Below are positions 48,210 to 56,433 of a DNA stretch of 64,000 bases, one piece after another. Every line of letters starts with the position of its first letter. Position 1 is the stretch's first letter. Below the pieces are notes generated by a model. That model did not search any database and was not told the origin of the DNA. It saw nothing but the letters and a program-made list of their open reading frames with translations. The DNA is taken from contig NZ_JAHEDV010000033.1 of NCBI RefSeq assembly GCF_024641065.1, positions 179,638 through 243,637 on the forward strand, read 5' to 3'. A program made the translations under genes and the position numbers. Origin of the DNA: Rhodoluna sp. (GTDB taxonomy: Bacteria; Actinomycetota; Actinomycetes; Actinomycetales; Microbacteriaceae).

Positions 48210-48800
48210 CTAGCGAACGGTTAGGTCTGCTTTCGCATCATTAATCCAGTCGATAACACCTTGCCACTGGCTAAAACCATCAGCTTTCGAGAAGTGTTTG
48301 GCCCCTTGAAGAATCACGGCCTGAACCCCTAGCGGGTCACCAAAGGTGGCTTGAACACCGTTCGGAGCCCATGGGTCTGCATCAGAACCAACGATGGTAA
48401 TCGAGCGCGCAGAGGCCTCGACGGCAGCCTTGGTTTTTTTGTCTGAAAGTTTCACTTTTAGACCTTTGACTTCACCCAACAGCGTCGGGTCAGCGGGAGC
48501 AACCAAAAGTAGTCGATCTACCGGCTTTACTATCTTTTTTTCAACGGCGGCCTGAATCCAATTGATGCAGCCAAGAGAATGCCCGATTGCGATAGTCTCG
48601 CCGGTTCCGGCTTCATCCAAAATATCGAGTTCAGTTAGCAACAATTCTTGCCAGTGCTCGAGGGTTGGGTTGTCAGTTTCAGGAAACTGCGGATAAAGCA
48701 CCTGGTGACCCTGATGGCGAAGCGCGCTAGCTAGGGTTCGTTGCCAAACGCCTAGTTCACGCTTGTTTGTCCATCCGTGCATTAGCAATATTCGAGCCAT
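48210..48800 (-). CDS. RBBP9/YdeN-type serine hydrolase
   Basis: 196 aa alpha/beta hydrolase. The start RILLMHGWTNKRELGVWQR, nucleophile elbow IAIGHSLGCINW (Ser about residue 75), Asp in IVGSDADPWAP and His in GAKHFSKADGFSQW give a complete triad. The family has low-level esterase/serine hydrolase activity with unclear physiological substrates. Short operon with the saccharopine-dehydrogenase-like gene that follows. Confidence 0.88.
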   Translation of the reverse strand: MARILLMHGWTNKRELGVWQRTLASALRHQGHQVLYPQFPETDNPTLEHWQELLLTELDILDEAGTGETIAIGHSLGCINWIQAAVEKKIVKPVDRLLLVAPADPTLLGEVKGLKVKLSDKKTKAAVEASARSITIVGSDADPWAPNGVQATFGDPLGVQAVILQGAKHFSKADGFSQWQGVIDWINDAKADLTVR

Positions 48801-48858
48801 GAATTAAATCTAAGCTCTGTACTTTTTCAAGCCAACCGCCGTCTCAACAATCAGTAAC

Positions 48859-50070
48859 TTAGCTAAAGAGCTTTGCCCCGATTATTTCGCCCTCGGCTAC
48901 GCCTGCCGGAATGGCAAATACCGCCGAACCCACTGGAGTCGTCCACTGACTCAATAGGTCGAATTGATCGAGTCTTCGTTGCACCGGCAAATATTGCTTT
49001 TCGATGTCACGTTGGTAGGCGGTCCAGAGCAGACCAACATCGGGGGTGCCATCTGCAGCAACTCCCACTTCATAGTTGAACGGACGCCTGAAGAATCGCT
49101 GGCCTGGTGCCTGCGGTGATGCTCGCCTAATGTGCGCAAATTCAGGAATCACCTTCAGGCCGCTTGGGCCGACCGCGTTGAAATCTGGCACATCTCTCTC
49201 GCTGTGCCCACCAAGCGGCGCTCCGTTATCGAGCTTTCGGCCGATTACCTCTTCTTTAGCTTGACGACCGAGTTTGTCCCAGGTGTTCAGATGCATGGCA
49301 ATACGCCTGAAGACCATCAAAGTTCCGCCGCGAATCCAATCTGGTCCATCTTCGATCCACACGGTGTTGGCAAAATCCTCCGACCCAAGTGCGGGGTTGT
49401 CGGTTCCGTCAACCTGCCCCATGAGGTTGCGTTGGCTCACACCATTTGGTGTGACCCCCTGCGCGTTTGAGAAACCTTGTTGAGACCAACGCACGGATGC
49501 AAATTCAGTGCTGTCTGCAATAAGTCGTCGAACTGCATGCGACAACACGATTGGGTCATCTGCTGAAACGTGCAACAGCACATCGCCGCCAGAGAATTCA
49601 GCTTTCAGACCATCTACTTTGAAGGCTGGCAGTTCTTTCAAACTTGCCGGGCGCTTACCTTCAAGGCCCAATTTTGAGAATAAGTTCGGCCCGAATCCGA
49701 CGGTCACGGTTAGCCTCGCCGGCCCTAGCGCCAATTGTGGTTGAGCATCGGCGATTACGGGGTCACCCTGGGTCAATCTTGCAATGTCGCCGGCAATCAG
49801 AGACATCCAACGCAACATTGCATTTTTGTCGGTTGAATTTTTGATCTCGAGCGCAACGAAATTGGTAAAGGTCTGAAGTTCGAGTTCTATGCCGTTTTGG
49901 TGCACGCCGACGTATGGCTCACTCTTTGCCAGAACTGCGGTTTGCGCGGCTGAGGACGCGGCATCCGTGGCGAGACTTGCACCAACCATGGCTCCCGCAG
50001 AGGCACCGACGAGGGCCCCGGTCGAGGCTGAAGCACCGACCAGAAACCCTCGTCGAGAAAGTTTGCTCAT
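48859..50070 (-). CDS. DyP-type haem peroxidase, Tat-exported (EfeB/DtpA-like)
   Basis: 403 aa from ATG 50070 (ATG 50106 also in frame but inside the upstream gene). The Tat signal is LSRRGFLVGASASTGALVG. DyP signatures: GQVDGTDNPA (catalytic Asp of the GxxDG motif), the proximal His in EFAHIRRASP, and the distal Arg region RGGTLMVFRRIAMH. It is expected to work outside the membrane. The gene follows a PCuAC copper-chaperone gene with 10 bp between them; in Streptomyces lividans a DyP peroxidase (DtpA) belongs to a copper-trafficking pathway with such chaperones. Confidence 0.92.
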   Translation of the reverse strand: MSKLSRRGFLVGASASTGALVGASAGAMVGASLATDAASSAAQTAVLAKSEPYVGVHQNGIELELQTFTNFVALEIKNSTDKNAMLRWMSLIAGDIARLTQGDPVIADAQPQLALGPARLTVTVGFGPNLFSKLGLEGKRPASLKELPAFKVDGLKAEFSGGDVLLHVSADDPIVLSHAVRRLIADSTEFASVRWSQQGFSNAQGVTPNGVSQRNLMGQVDGTDNPALGSEDFANTVWIEDGPDWIRGGTLMVFRRIAMHLNTWDKLGRQAKEEVIGRKLDNGAPLGGHSERDVPDFNAVGPSGLKVIPEFAHIRRASPQAPGQRFFRRPFNYEVGVAADGTPDVGLLWTAYQRDIEKQYLPVQRRLDQFDLLSQWTTPVGSAVFAIPAGVAEGEIIGAKLFS

Positions 50071-50080
50071 TTTCTTACTT

Positions 50081-50566
50081 TTACTCGGCCGGCTTGTACT
50101 CTTCATCGCCAGCGAGCGAGGTCTTAGCTGGCCAAGTCACGGTCATGTCCTTCGCGCCTTCGAAATCCAGATTAATGGTCACTTCTTCGCCGCCGAGCAG
50201 CGCCGTCTTCAATCCCATCAACATCACGTGCAGGCCGCCTGGTTCAAGCGTGACGGACTCTCCTGCTGGAATCACTATTCCACCCTCTTTGGCTTGCATC
50301 TTCATCTCGCCGTCAAGCATTAGAACCTCATGTATCTCGGTCATGCCTGCGATCTCAGATGAACCACCAACCAGAGTCACATCTTTGTCGGTGTTGTTGG
50401 TGATAGTTGCAAACGCTCCGGTCATACCACCCTTGTGGTCGCTGAATTCAGATACTCGAACCCAGCCATCGGTTATTTCTAGTCCGGCAGGCGCATTCGA
50501 ACAGCCTGATACCGCTGCGACCATAACTGCAATTGCACTAAGAGTTTTGACTATTTTGTTGTTCAT
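50081..50566 (-). CDS. PCuAC family periplasmic copper chaperone lipoprotein
   Basis: 161 aa. Lipoprotein signal with lipobox AAVSGC (Cys about residue 22). The copper site motif H(M)x10Mx21HxM is visible: EIHEVLMLDGEMKMQ, then GGLHVMLMGL. These proteins bring Cu(I) to CuA/CuB of cytochrome oxidase. First gene of a pair with the DyP peroxidase gene. Its promoter region lies between 50567 and the rplL terminator. Confidence 0.9.
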   Translation of the reverse strand: MNNKIVKTLSAIAVMVAAVSGCSNAPAGLEITDGWVRVSEFSDHKGGMTGAFATITNNTDKDVTLVGGSSEIAGMTEIHEVLMLDGEMKMQAKEGGIVIPAGESVTLEPGGLHVMLMGLKTALLGGEEVTINLDFEGAKDMTVTWPAKTSLAGDEEYKPAE

Positions 50567-50614
50567 AAATTGATTCTACAATGCGTAGAAGATGGCTGCA
50601 AATCCACGAATGAC

Positions 50615-50648
50615 AAAACCCCGCTCGGCCTAAGCCGAACGGGGTTTT
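50615..50648 (-). terminator. Terminator of rplJ-rplL
   Basis: On the minus strand AAAACCCCG-TTCGGC pairs back with GCCGA-CGGGGTTTT around a CTTAG-type loop, right after rplL. Confidence 0.88.
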
Positions 50649-50664
50649 TAGCTGTGAAGCGAGA

Positions 50665-51045
50665 TTACTTAAGGGTAACCTTTGCGCCAGCGCCCTCTAG
50701 GGCAGCCTTTGCCTTCTCAGCAGCGTCCTTGTTTGCGCCCTCTAGAACGGTTGCAGGTGCACCGTCAACAAGAGCCTTAGCCTCGCCTAGACCTAGGTTG
50801 GTCAGTGCGCGAACTTCCTTGATAACTGCGATCTTCTGGTCGCCAGCTGCCTCAAGAACTACGTCGAATGAGTCCTTCTCAGCAGCAGCTTCGCCAGCAG
50901 CAGCTGGAGCTGCAGCAGCAACTGCAACTGGTGCAGCAGCGGTTACTTCGAAGACCTCTTCGAAAGCCTTAACGAACTCTGAAAGCTCGATAAGTGATAG
51001 TTCCTTGAATGCATCGATAAGCTGCTCAGTGGTCAACTTTGCCAT
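50665..51045 (-). CDS. rplL: 50S ribosomal protein L7/L12
   Basis: Stalk protein that recruits translation GTPases. 126 aa. N-terminal dimerisation domain ([20 protein letters not shown]), Ala-rich hinge ([20 protein letters not shown]), and C-terminal domain [36 protein letters not shown]. Start has AAGGAGAT. Second gene of rplJ-rplL, ending at a strong terminator. Confidence 0.97.
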   Translation of the reverse strand: MAKLTTEQLIDAFKELSLIELSEFVKAFEEVFEVTAAAPVAVAAAAPAAAGEAAAEKDSFDVVLEAAGDQKIAVIKEVRALTNLGLGEAKALVDGAPATVLEGANKDAAEKAKAALEGAGAKVTLK

Positions 51046-51093
51046 GATGTATCTCCTTGTTGTTTTTGAAAATTGGTTTGTAAAGCTTGGGGT

Positions 51094-51603
51094 TTAGGCT
51101 GCTAGCTTGGCGCGTAGCGCGTCGATGACGCGAACTGCCTGAGCAAGTGGTGCCTGAGTTGTGTAAGCAGCCTTGTACATCGGAGCCTTGAAGAGTCCAG
51201 CGGCCTTAGCCAATAGAACTTCGCGGGTTTCGAGGTCAGCAAGCTTCTTAACCTCTTCAGCAGAAAGAGCAACGCCGTCTAGGACACCGGTCTTTACAAC
51301 TAGAAGAGGATTTGCCTTGGCAAAGTCACGCAAAGCCTTTGCAACTGAGACAGCGTCTCCGGTTGCGAAAGCGAGAGCGGTTGGTCCGAACAACTGGCCG
51401 TCAAATGCGGTTACTCCAGCGTTCTTTGCAGCGATCTCAATAAGAGTGTTCTTTGCTACGGCGTAGGTTGCGTCGGCACTGATTGAACGGCGTAGCTCTT
51501 TAAGCTGGCCTACAGTGAGTCCGCGGTACTCGGTTAGAAAAACGGCGTTTGAGTTCTGGAATAGACCAGTTAGCTCAGCTACCTTTTCGACCTTGTTCGC
51601 CAT
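51094..51603 (-). CDS. rplJ: 50S ribosomal protein L10
   Basis: Stalk base protein that anchors L7/L12 and represses its own operon. 169 aa from ATG 51603, chosen because AAGGAG precedes it and the family starts MANKVEKVAELTGLF; an upstream ATG at 51705 would read through the RNA leader. Typical segments: LTEYRGLTVGQLKELRR, AVAKNTLIEIAA, and a C-terminal helix for L12 dimers. Unlike most bacteria, rplJL here is not next to rplKA, which lies 11 kb away. Confidence 0.96.
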   Translation of the reverse strand: MANKVEKVAELTGLFQNSNAVFLTEYRGLTVGQLKELRRSISADATYAVAKNTLIEIAAKNAGVTAFDGQLFGPTALAFATGDAVSVAKALRDFAKANPLLVVKTGVLDGVALSAEEVKKLADLETREVLLAKAAGLFKAPMYKAAYTTQAPLAQAVRVIDALRAKLAA

Positions 51604-51725
51604 GGCGCTCCTTGATTTCTTATGTCGGTAGCCCCGGGAAATAAAAAATGCTCCATGCAGATGCACAGAGCAGAAAAATTCACGGATGAATTGAAACTTC
51701 TTCATACACCTACGTGGGTTGACAC
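51604..51725 (-). promoter_or_regulatory. Ribosomal protein L10 leader with attenuator hairpin
   Basis: On the minus strand the leader contains CAACCCACGTAGGTGTATGA (51698-51717), which resembles the L10-L12 binding element that autoregulates rplJL in Gram-positives. About 30 bases later a 10 bp hairpin (51662-51671 with 51650-51659, two G-T pairs) is followed by ATTTTTTATTT, a terminator-like attenuator, before the rplJ ribosome binding site. The presence of both parts fits an L10-controlled terminator. Confidence 0.7.
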
Positions 51726-51755
51726 TTTCGTATCCTTCGTTATCTCGTTAAAGAT

Positions 51756-51803
51756 AAAACCGACGGTCTTTGGCTATGGATAAGCCTACAAGACCGCCGG
51801 TTT
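51756..51803 (-). terminator. Intrinsic terminator of the DEAD-box helicase gene
   Basis: Stem 51757-51762/51798-51803 plus 51764-51770/51790-51796 with one mismatch, an inner GGCT/AGCC hairpin, then T run on the minus strand. It separates the helicase from rplJ, whose leader starts just after. Confidence 0.8.
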
Positions 51804-51821
51804 CAGCGCAAGTGTTAGTTT

Positions 51822-54182
51822 TTAGCCTTCGAACTTACGACCACGTGGTCGATCACCCTTTGGCTTGTCTGACCAACGGCCTTTGCCAGAGCCACCGAAG
51901 TTGCTCTTGCGTCCGCCGCCAGAACCGCCACGACCATCACGGTCGCCACGGCCACGGCCGCCGCCACCGTTTCCGCCACGTGAGTCACCAAAGTCAAGTG
52001 CCTCAGGTGCCGGTGGTGGAGCGATTGGGCCAGCAAGCTGTTCTAGCAATTCGCTTGAAGGTCGAACATCTGAGAAGATGCCATCGCGCTCGGCGCGACG
52101 TAGCAGGTCTTCCATGCGACGACGACGGCTGCGAGGAATCAAAGTAATAACGGTTCCCTCTTTGTTCGCGCGACCAGTACGGCCTGAACGGTGAAGGTAG
52201 GTCTTGTACTCTTCTGGTGGATCAACCTGGACAACGAATGCAACATCGTCAACGTGGATTCCACGAGCAGCAACGTCAGTTGCAACTAGAACTCGAACAG
52301 CACCCTTGGTGAAACGCTCAAGGTTGCGGTTTCGTTGGTTCTGGTTCAAGTCACCGTGTAGGCGAGCAGCTGGAACACCAGCCTGGGTAAGGCTTTCGCT
52401 CAAACGCTCAGCGGTCATCTTGGTGCGAGTAAAGATAATCGACTTGCCTTCACCCTGAACGATGCGCAAAAGGACCTGTGAGCGGTCTTCTGGGTCAACG
52501 GTCATAACGCGGTGAGTGATGTTGGCGGTGTCTGACTCTTCGTTAGGAACCTCATAAACGTATGGGTCCGGAAGGAATTCTTTAACCAGTGCGTCAACCT
52601 CGCGGTCAAGAGTTGCCGAGAAAAGCAGCTTCTGGCTGTCGCCAGCAGCACGCATGATTCGACGAACGCCCTCGATGAAGCCAAGGTCACACATGTGGTC
52701 AGCCTCGTCGACAACCAAGGTCTCAACCTCAGATAGATCGATGATGCGCTGAGCCATTAGGTCTTCTAGACGACCAGGAGTGGCAACCACGATGTCAACA
52801 CCACGGCTCATGGCGTTCTCTTGCTTGCGCTGAGGAACACCACCGTAGATACACGCGGTGTAGAAACCAACCGCACGGGCAATGCCGTTTACGGTGCGGT
52901 CAATCTGGTCTGCAAGCTCACGAGTCGGAGCAAGGATCAATGCGCGAGGCTTTCCGGCCTTGCGAGGTACTGAACCAGCTGCGATCAGCTTGGTAACCAA
53001 AGGAACAGTAAAGGCAATGGTCTTACCAGAGCCGGTCTTTCCGCGGCCAAGAACATCGCGGCCTGAAATAGCGGCTGGGATAGTGCTTGCCTGGATAGGG
53101 AACGGTGTTGAAGCACCCATGCCCTCAAGAGCGATCATGACCTTAGGGTGAAGACCCATTGCTTCGAAGCTGTCGGTGGTGATTGCCTCTGACTGCTCAA
53201 CTGCATCTAGACGCTCAAGAACAACATCCTCGAAGAAAGCCTTCTTGTTTGGGTTGCTGTCGCGTGCACCGCGGAAGGTTGACTCGCGTGAGTCATCGCG
53301 GGCTGCACGGTCTGGGCGGTTTGGGTTGCGGTCTTCAGAGAAGTTGCGGCGTGGGCCACGGTCATCGCGAGCAGCAAAGTCACGGCGTGATTCGCCGCGG
53401 TCTTCCCATGGTCGGTTTGACATGCCTGATGCTGGGCGATCGTTGCGGTCACCAAAGTCACGACGAGGTGCACGGTCGCCAAAGTCACGACGTGGGCCGC
53501 GGTCATCGCGGTTACCGAAAGCTGGTCGGTCGCCACCACGACGGTCATCTGAACCACCGAAACGTGGGCGATCGTTGCGGTCGCCGTATGAAGGGCGAGA
53601 GTCGCGGTCACCAAAGTCACGACGAGGGGCACGGTCATCACGGTTGCCGTATGAAGGGCGTGAGTCGCGGTCACCAAAGTCACGACGAGGAGCACGATCG
53701 TCACGGTTGCCGTATGAAGGGCGCTCTGAACGAGCACCGCGGTCGTCGCGGTTGCCGTAAGACGGGCGTGAGTCGCGGTCGCCGTATGAAGGGCGTGAGT
53801 CGCGGTTGGCGCGGTCTTCTGCGTTGTAACGAGGCTTGCGTGCCGGAGCACCGGTGCCTTCGCCATTGCGAGGTGACCAGTCGCGGCCGCGGTCTTCACG
53901 ACCACCGTTCATTTCGCGAGGTGAAGTGCGACCAGCTGCTGGGCGGCCACCGCGGTCATCACGGTTGCCATAAGCTGGGCGGTCACCGCGAGGTGAGTCA
54001 CCATAAGTCTTTTTTGGGCCATTCTCGAAGAATGCGCCCTTTTCGCGTGGAGCTCGTGATGGGCCAGTGCCGTCTGCTGCACGGTGAGGTGCACGGCCGC
54101 CACGACCGTCTTCGCGTGGCTTGAAGTTGTCGCGACCTGCACCCTTAGGAGCGCGCGAAGATGATTTGCCAAATCCAGGCAT
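51822..54182 (-). CDS. DEAD-box RNA helicase with a long Arg/Asp/Gly repeat N-terminus
   Basis: 786 aa; remodels RNA, by family in ribosome assembly or cold/stress response. The N-terminal 320 residues are disordered and made of YGNRDD, RRDFGDRDSRPSYG-type repeats. The helicase core runs from about 335: Q motif DSFEAMGLHPKVMIAL, Walker A GKTGSGKTIAF (about 385), PTRELA, TPGRLEDL, VDEADHM, FSATLD, and HRSGRTGR. The C-terminal tail (about 730-786) is again Gly/Arg-rich (GGNGGGGRGRGDRDGRGG). The two basic arms probably bind RNA and promote condensation. Ribosome binding site GAGGAA before ATG 54182. The leader upstream is 291 bp long. Confidence 0.93.
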   Translation of the reverse strand: MPGFGKSSSRAPKGAGRDNFKPREDGRGGRAPHRAADGTGPSRAPREKGAFFENGPKKTYGDSPRGDRPAYGNRDDRGGRPAAGRTSPREMNGGREDRGRDWSPRNGEGTGAPARKPRYNAEDRANRDSRPSYGDRDSRPSYGNRDDRGARSERPSYGNRDDRAPRRDFGDRDSRPSYGNRDDRAPRRDFGDRDSRPSYGDRNDRPRFGGSDDRRGGDRPAFGNRDDRGPRRDFGDRAPRRDFGDRNDRPASGMSNRPWEDRGESRRDFAARDDRGPRRNFSEDRNPNRPDRAARDDSRESTFRGARDSNPNKKAFFEDVVLERLDAVEQSEAITTDSFEAMGLHPKVMIALEGMGASTPFPIQASTIPAAISGRDVLGRGKTGSGKTIAFTVPLVTKLIAAGSVPRKAGKPRALILAPTRELADQIDRTVNGIARAVGFYTACIYGGVPQRKQENAMSRGVDIVVATPGRLEDLMAQRIIDLSEVETLVVDEADHMCDLGFIEGVRRIMRAAGDSQKLLFSATLDREVDALVKEFLPDPYVYEVPNEESDTANITHRVMTVDPEDRSQVLLRIVQGEGKSIIFTRTKMTAERLSESLTQAGVPAARLHGDLNQNQRNRNLERFTKGAVRVLVATDVAARGIHVDDVAFVVQVDPPEEYKTYLHRSGRTGRANKEGTVITLIPRSRRRRMEDLLRRAERDGIFSDVRPSSELLEQLAGPIAPPPAPEALDFGDSRGGNGGGGRGRGDRDGRGGSGGGRKSNFGGSGKGRWSDKPKGDRPRGRKFEG
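53580..53720 (-). repeat. 63-bp tandem repeat inside the helicase gene
   Basis: Within the N-terminal arm a 63-base unit (21 residues, YGNRDDRAPRRDFGDRDSRPS) recurs head to tail, with successive copies beginning near 53583, 53646 and 53709 on the plus-strand numbering. Neighbouring DNA from about 53420 to 53860 holds shorter, more diverged copies. Such repeats are prone to length changes. Confidence 0.82.
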
Positions 54183-54473
54183 AGTGATATTTCCTCTTTA
54201 ATTGTGTTGGCCTAAGCAGGGAGTAGCTGCCGTCTGGCCGATGGGCTAGTCGAACAGCGCTAAACCCACACACGAGAAGAACATCCGCAATACGGCGGAA
54301 TCTCAATTAGAGGAAAAGACTGGTACATCTCAGCGGTGGCACTTAGGTGGCCACATGATTCAAAATGATGTACTGCAAACGACTACTGTCACGAATTCGT
54401 AACGTTCTTAGGCTACCTGAAGGTTTGCCTTTTGGCTAGTGTCCAGCCAAAAACAGTTCTAAAGCTGAGTTAA
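54183..54473 (-). other. Long untranslated leader/intergenic region upstream of the helicase
   Basis: 291 bases with no gene. On the minus strand it begins with a TTTTGGCT/AGCCAAAA hairpin (54430-54452) that may end the glutaredoxin-like transcript, then a stretch with several small hairpins (for example CCGC/GCGG near 54284-54300), and ends at the helicase ribosome binding site. A structured long leader would fit temperature or autogenous control of an RNA helicase, but no known riboswitch was recognised. Confidence 0.4.
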
Positions 54474-54722
54474 CTAAGCCAAATTGCGCTCAGCGAGCGC
54501 TGCTTCTAGGTCTTTGTCGCTTGGTTCCACCAAAAAGTGGCCGTCTGCAAACAAAATAACTGGGATGTTCTTGCGACCGGCAATGTTCTCAGCCTCGCTG
54601 GCTAATTCAGCGCTTTCAGAGACATCCTTGGTGTCATATTCAACAGCCAGACGGTTTAGCAGAGCCTTTGAGCGGCGGCAATCTACGCACCAGTCAGCAC
54701 CGTAATAAGTTACATCAGCCAT
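54474..54722 (-). CDS. Glutaredoxin/mycoredoxin-like protein with CVDC active site
   Basis: 82 aa thioredoxin-fold protein. Active site WCVDCRRSK at residues about 11-19, then NIPVILFADGHFL with the cis-Pro region. Mycoredoxins usually have CxYC; here CVDC. It would reduce mixed disulfides, in actinobacteria using mycothiol. Its ATG lies 7 bases after the stop of the HAD phosphatase gene, so they form an operon with the membrane protein further upstream. Confidence 0.88.
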   Translation of the reverse strand: MADVTYYGADWCVDCRRSKALLNRLAVEYDTKDVSESAELASEAENIAGRKNIPVILFADGHFLVEPSDKDLEAALAERNLA

Positions 54723-54729
54723 TTTTGTC

Positions 54730-55374
54730 CTATCGCAATCTGTTCTTGTCAGGAATTACAAGTGTTTCGCCATCAAAGGTTATTCCCCGCAGGTCTTTGA
54801 CCACAATATCGGCCGGAGTCTTCAGAGCAACTTTCGAGACACCGATAACTAGCCCGATCTCAGCTTCAATGGCAGCTTCAATTCCGGCGAGCGCATCTTC
54901 GAAGACCACGCAGTCAACTGTGGCAAACCCAAGCCTTTCTGCACCAAGTAAGTAAGGGTCAGGGTGCGGTTTTCCGCGTTGCACATCGGCAGCCGTAACC
55001 AGCTGCGGCGGCACCGGCAGGCCAGCAGCTATCAGGCGGGCACGCCCGAGGTTTGGGTTAGCCGAGGTGCAAACTGTCCAGATTCCCTCAGCCAGTGAGT
55101 GCAAGAGCTCAATCGCGCCGGGCAGGGCCACGGTTTCACCAGCACTCAGCTGCTCGAGTTCATTGATTCGGTTGTTGGCCTGCTCAAATAGATCTTCGCC
55201 AACATGCCTGCGAACAATATCTTCAGCACGAGTGCCAGCGTTCTTTGGGTCATTCCAGTTCCAGCCTGGAACATACTCTTGGGCCCACTGAGCCCAGGCG
55301 GCAGCTGCCGCTTGGTGCGAGTCAACGAGCACGCCGTCATTATCAAATAGCAGCCCAGCTGCCGAAACTTTCAA
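54730..55374 (-). CDS. HAD-superfamily phosphatase (beta-phosphoglucomutase/DOG type)
   Basis: 214 aa. Motif I LLFDNDGVLVDS (nucleophile Asp about residue 12; FDNDGV rather than FDxDGT), motif II VCTSANPN, motif III Lys in RGKPHPDPYLLGAERLG, and motif IV VVFEDALAGIEAA. The alpha-helical cap is inserted after motif I. Probably removes phosphate from a sugar phosphate. Middle gene of membrane protein-phosphatase-glutaredoxin; stop-to-start distances are 3 and 7 bases. Confidence 0.9.
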   Translation of the reverse strand: MKVSAAGLLFDNDGVLVDSHQAAAAAWAQWAQEYVPGWNWNDPKNAGTRAEDIVRRHVGEDLFEQANNRINELEQLSAGETVALPGAIELLHSLAEGIWTVCTSANPNLGRARLIAAGLPVPPQLVTAADVQRGKPHPDPYLLGAERLGFATVDCVVFEDALAGIEAAIEAEIGLVIGVSKVALKTPADIVVKDLRGITFDGETLVIPDKNRLR

Positions 55375-55377
55375 GCC

Positions 55378-56400
55378 CTATGCCTTATTGCGCTTGGTGA
55401 GGCTTAGATAAATGCCAACAACAGCCAATAGCAACAGCACCTTGGCTGGCAATAGCTCTTCAACCAACCACACACCGTTCAATTCGCTGATGACCGGTGT
55501 TGAAACACAGTCAACATCCTTGCAATCAACTGGAACTTCACCCCAGGTGCGCAATTTCTCGATCGCTGCAAAGCCAAAGCTGAAGGCCATGATGCTCACC
55601 ACAGCGCCAAAGACAATAGACAAGACAAAGTTGAGGTTTGCTGCACCCGCGGCCATCATGGTGCGAGGTTTCGGCGCCGCTGGCTTAGCTGCTCGAGCTT
55701 TTGCCGCGAACCCGGTACCGGCGATAATTCCGAAGCCAATAATCGCTTGGATGATTACCCAAACCCAGACCTGCAAGTTGGTTTGAGTCACCTGGTAGAC
55801 CACTAGGCCAAAAATCATGGCGACCGCTGCCGACAGAATCGGAACCGCGTATCCAAGGCCGAGAGCCTTCTGGGCCTCTGACATTTTCGGCTTTGAGCCA
55901 TCCGTGGTTTCTTCAAAACCAGTGCGGAACACAAATGCACGCAGCAAAACTGTGACCACTAAAGCTGTGGTCAAAATGATCGGAAGGTAAACATTCAAAA
56001 AGTGAACACCGAGGTCTGAGCCTTGGCCGTTGTAGCTGTTGAACGAACTCATGAAGGTGCCGATTGCAAAAATTGTTCCGATAACCAGCGAAAGAACCAC
56101 GGCAAGATTGGCGAAGCGGTGAGCTGCGCGAGCCAGTTTGTTCTCTTCACCCTGCTCTTCGCGGGCACGAATGGCTAGCGTCTGCGAAAGCAACGACGCG
56201 ATTGAGCCGATTGCAATGCCAGCAAACACCAGGTAAACCGAGAGTTTGAAAGGTTCGTCGGACATCACTCCGGTTTCAGAGTAATAAGGCTGCGGCAGAA
56301 ATAAATCGCTGTATTGCGCCCACATCGAAAGAACCCAAGCAACCATAAGGCCAATTAGCGGAAGGGCTACGGCACGCTGTGCCAACGAAAATTTCTTCAT
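55378..56400 (-). CDS. Polytopic membrane protein of unknown function
   Basis: 340 aa with about eight hydrophobic helices and few charged residues within them. The last loop before the final helix carries Cys at DCKDVDC. A soluble loop near residues 165-185 separates two halves of similar layout (each with helices followed by Ala-rich loops), which may reflect an internal duplication. Not recognised as any transporter family. First gene of an operon with the HAD phosphatase (3 bp apart) and the glutaredoxin-like gene. Confidence 0.75.
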   Translation of the reverse strand: MKKFSLAQRAVALPLIGLMVAWVLSMWAQYSDLFLPQPYYSETGVMSDEPFKLSVYLVFAGIAIGSIASLLSQTLAIRAREEQGEENKLARAAHRFANLAVVLSLVIGTIFAIGTFMSSFNSYNGQGSDLGVHFLNVYLPIILTTALVVTVLLRAFVFRTGFEETTDGSKPKMSEAQKALGLGYAVPILSAAVAMIFGLVVYQVTQTNLQVWVWVIIQAIIGFGIIAGTGFAAKARAAKPAAPKPRTMMAAGAANLNFVLSIVFGAVVSIMAFSFGFAAIEKLRTWGEVPVDCKDVDCVSTPVISELNGVWLVEELLPAKVLLLLAVVGIYLSLTKRNKA

Positions 56401-56433
56401 AACTTCACCTTAGACCCCTCTAAACTTTGAAGC

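Noticed and set aside
53183..54124. Long plus-strand reading frame (about 313 codons) opposite the helicase N-terminus
   Set aside because: It is the mirror of the Arg/Asp/Gly repeat coding sequence, has no ribosome binding site, gives His/Arg/Gly-rich nonsense, and the minus-strand frame contains a complete helicase.
54430..54452. TTTTGGCT/AGCCAAAA hairpin as a strong terminator
   Set aside because: No T tract follows on the minus strand, so it is only a weak candidate and is mentioned in the leader entry instead.
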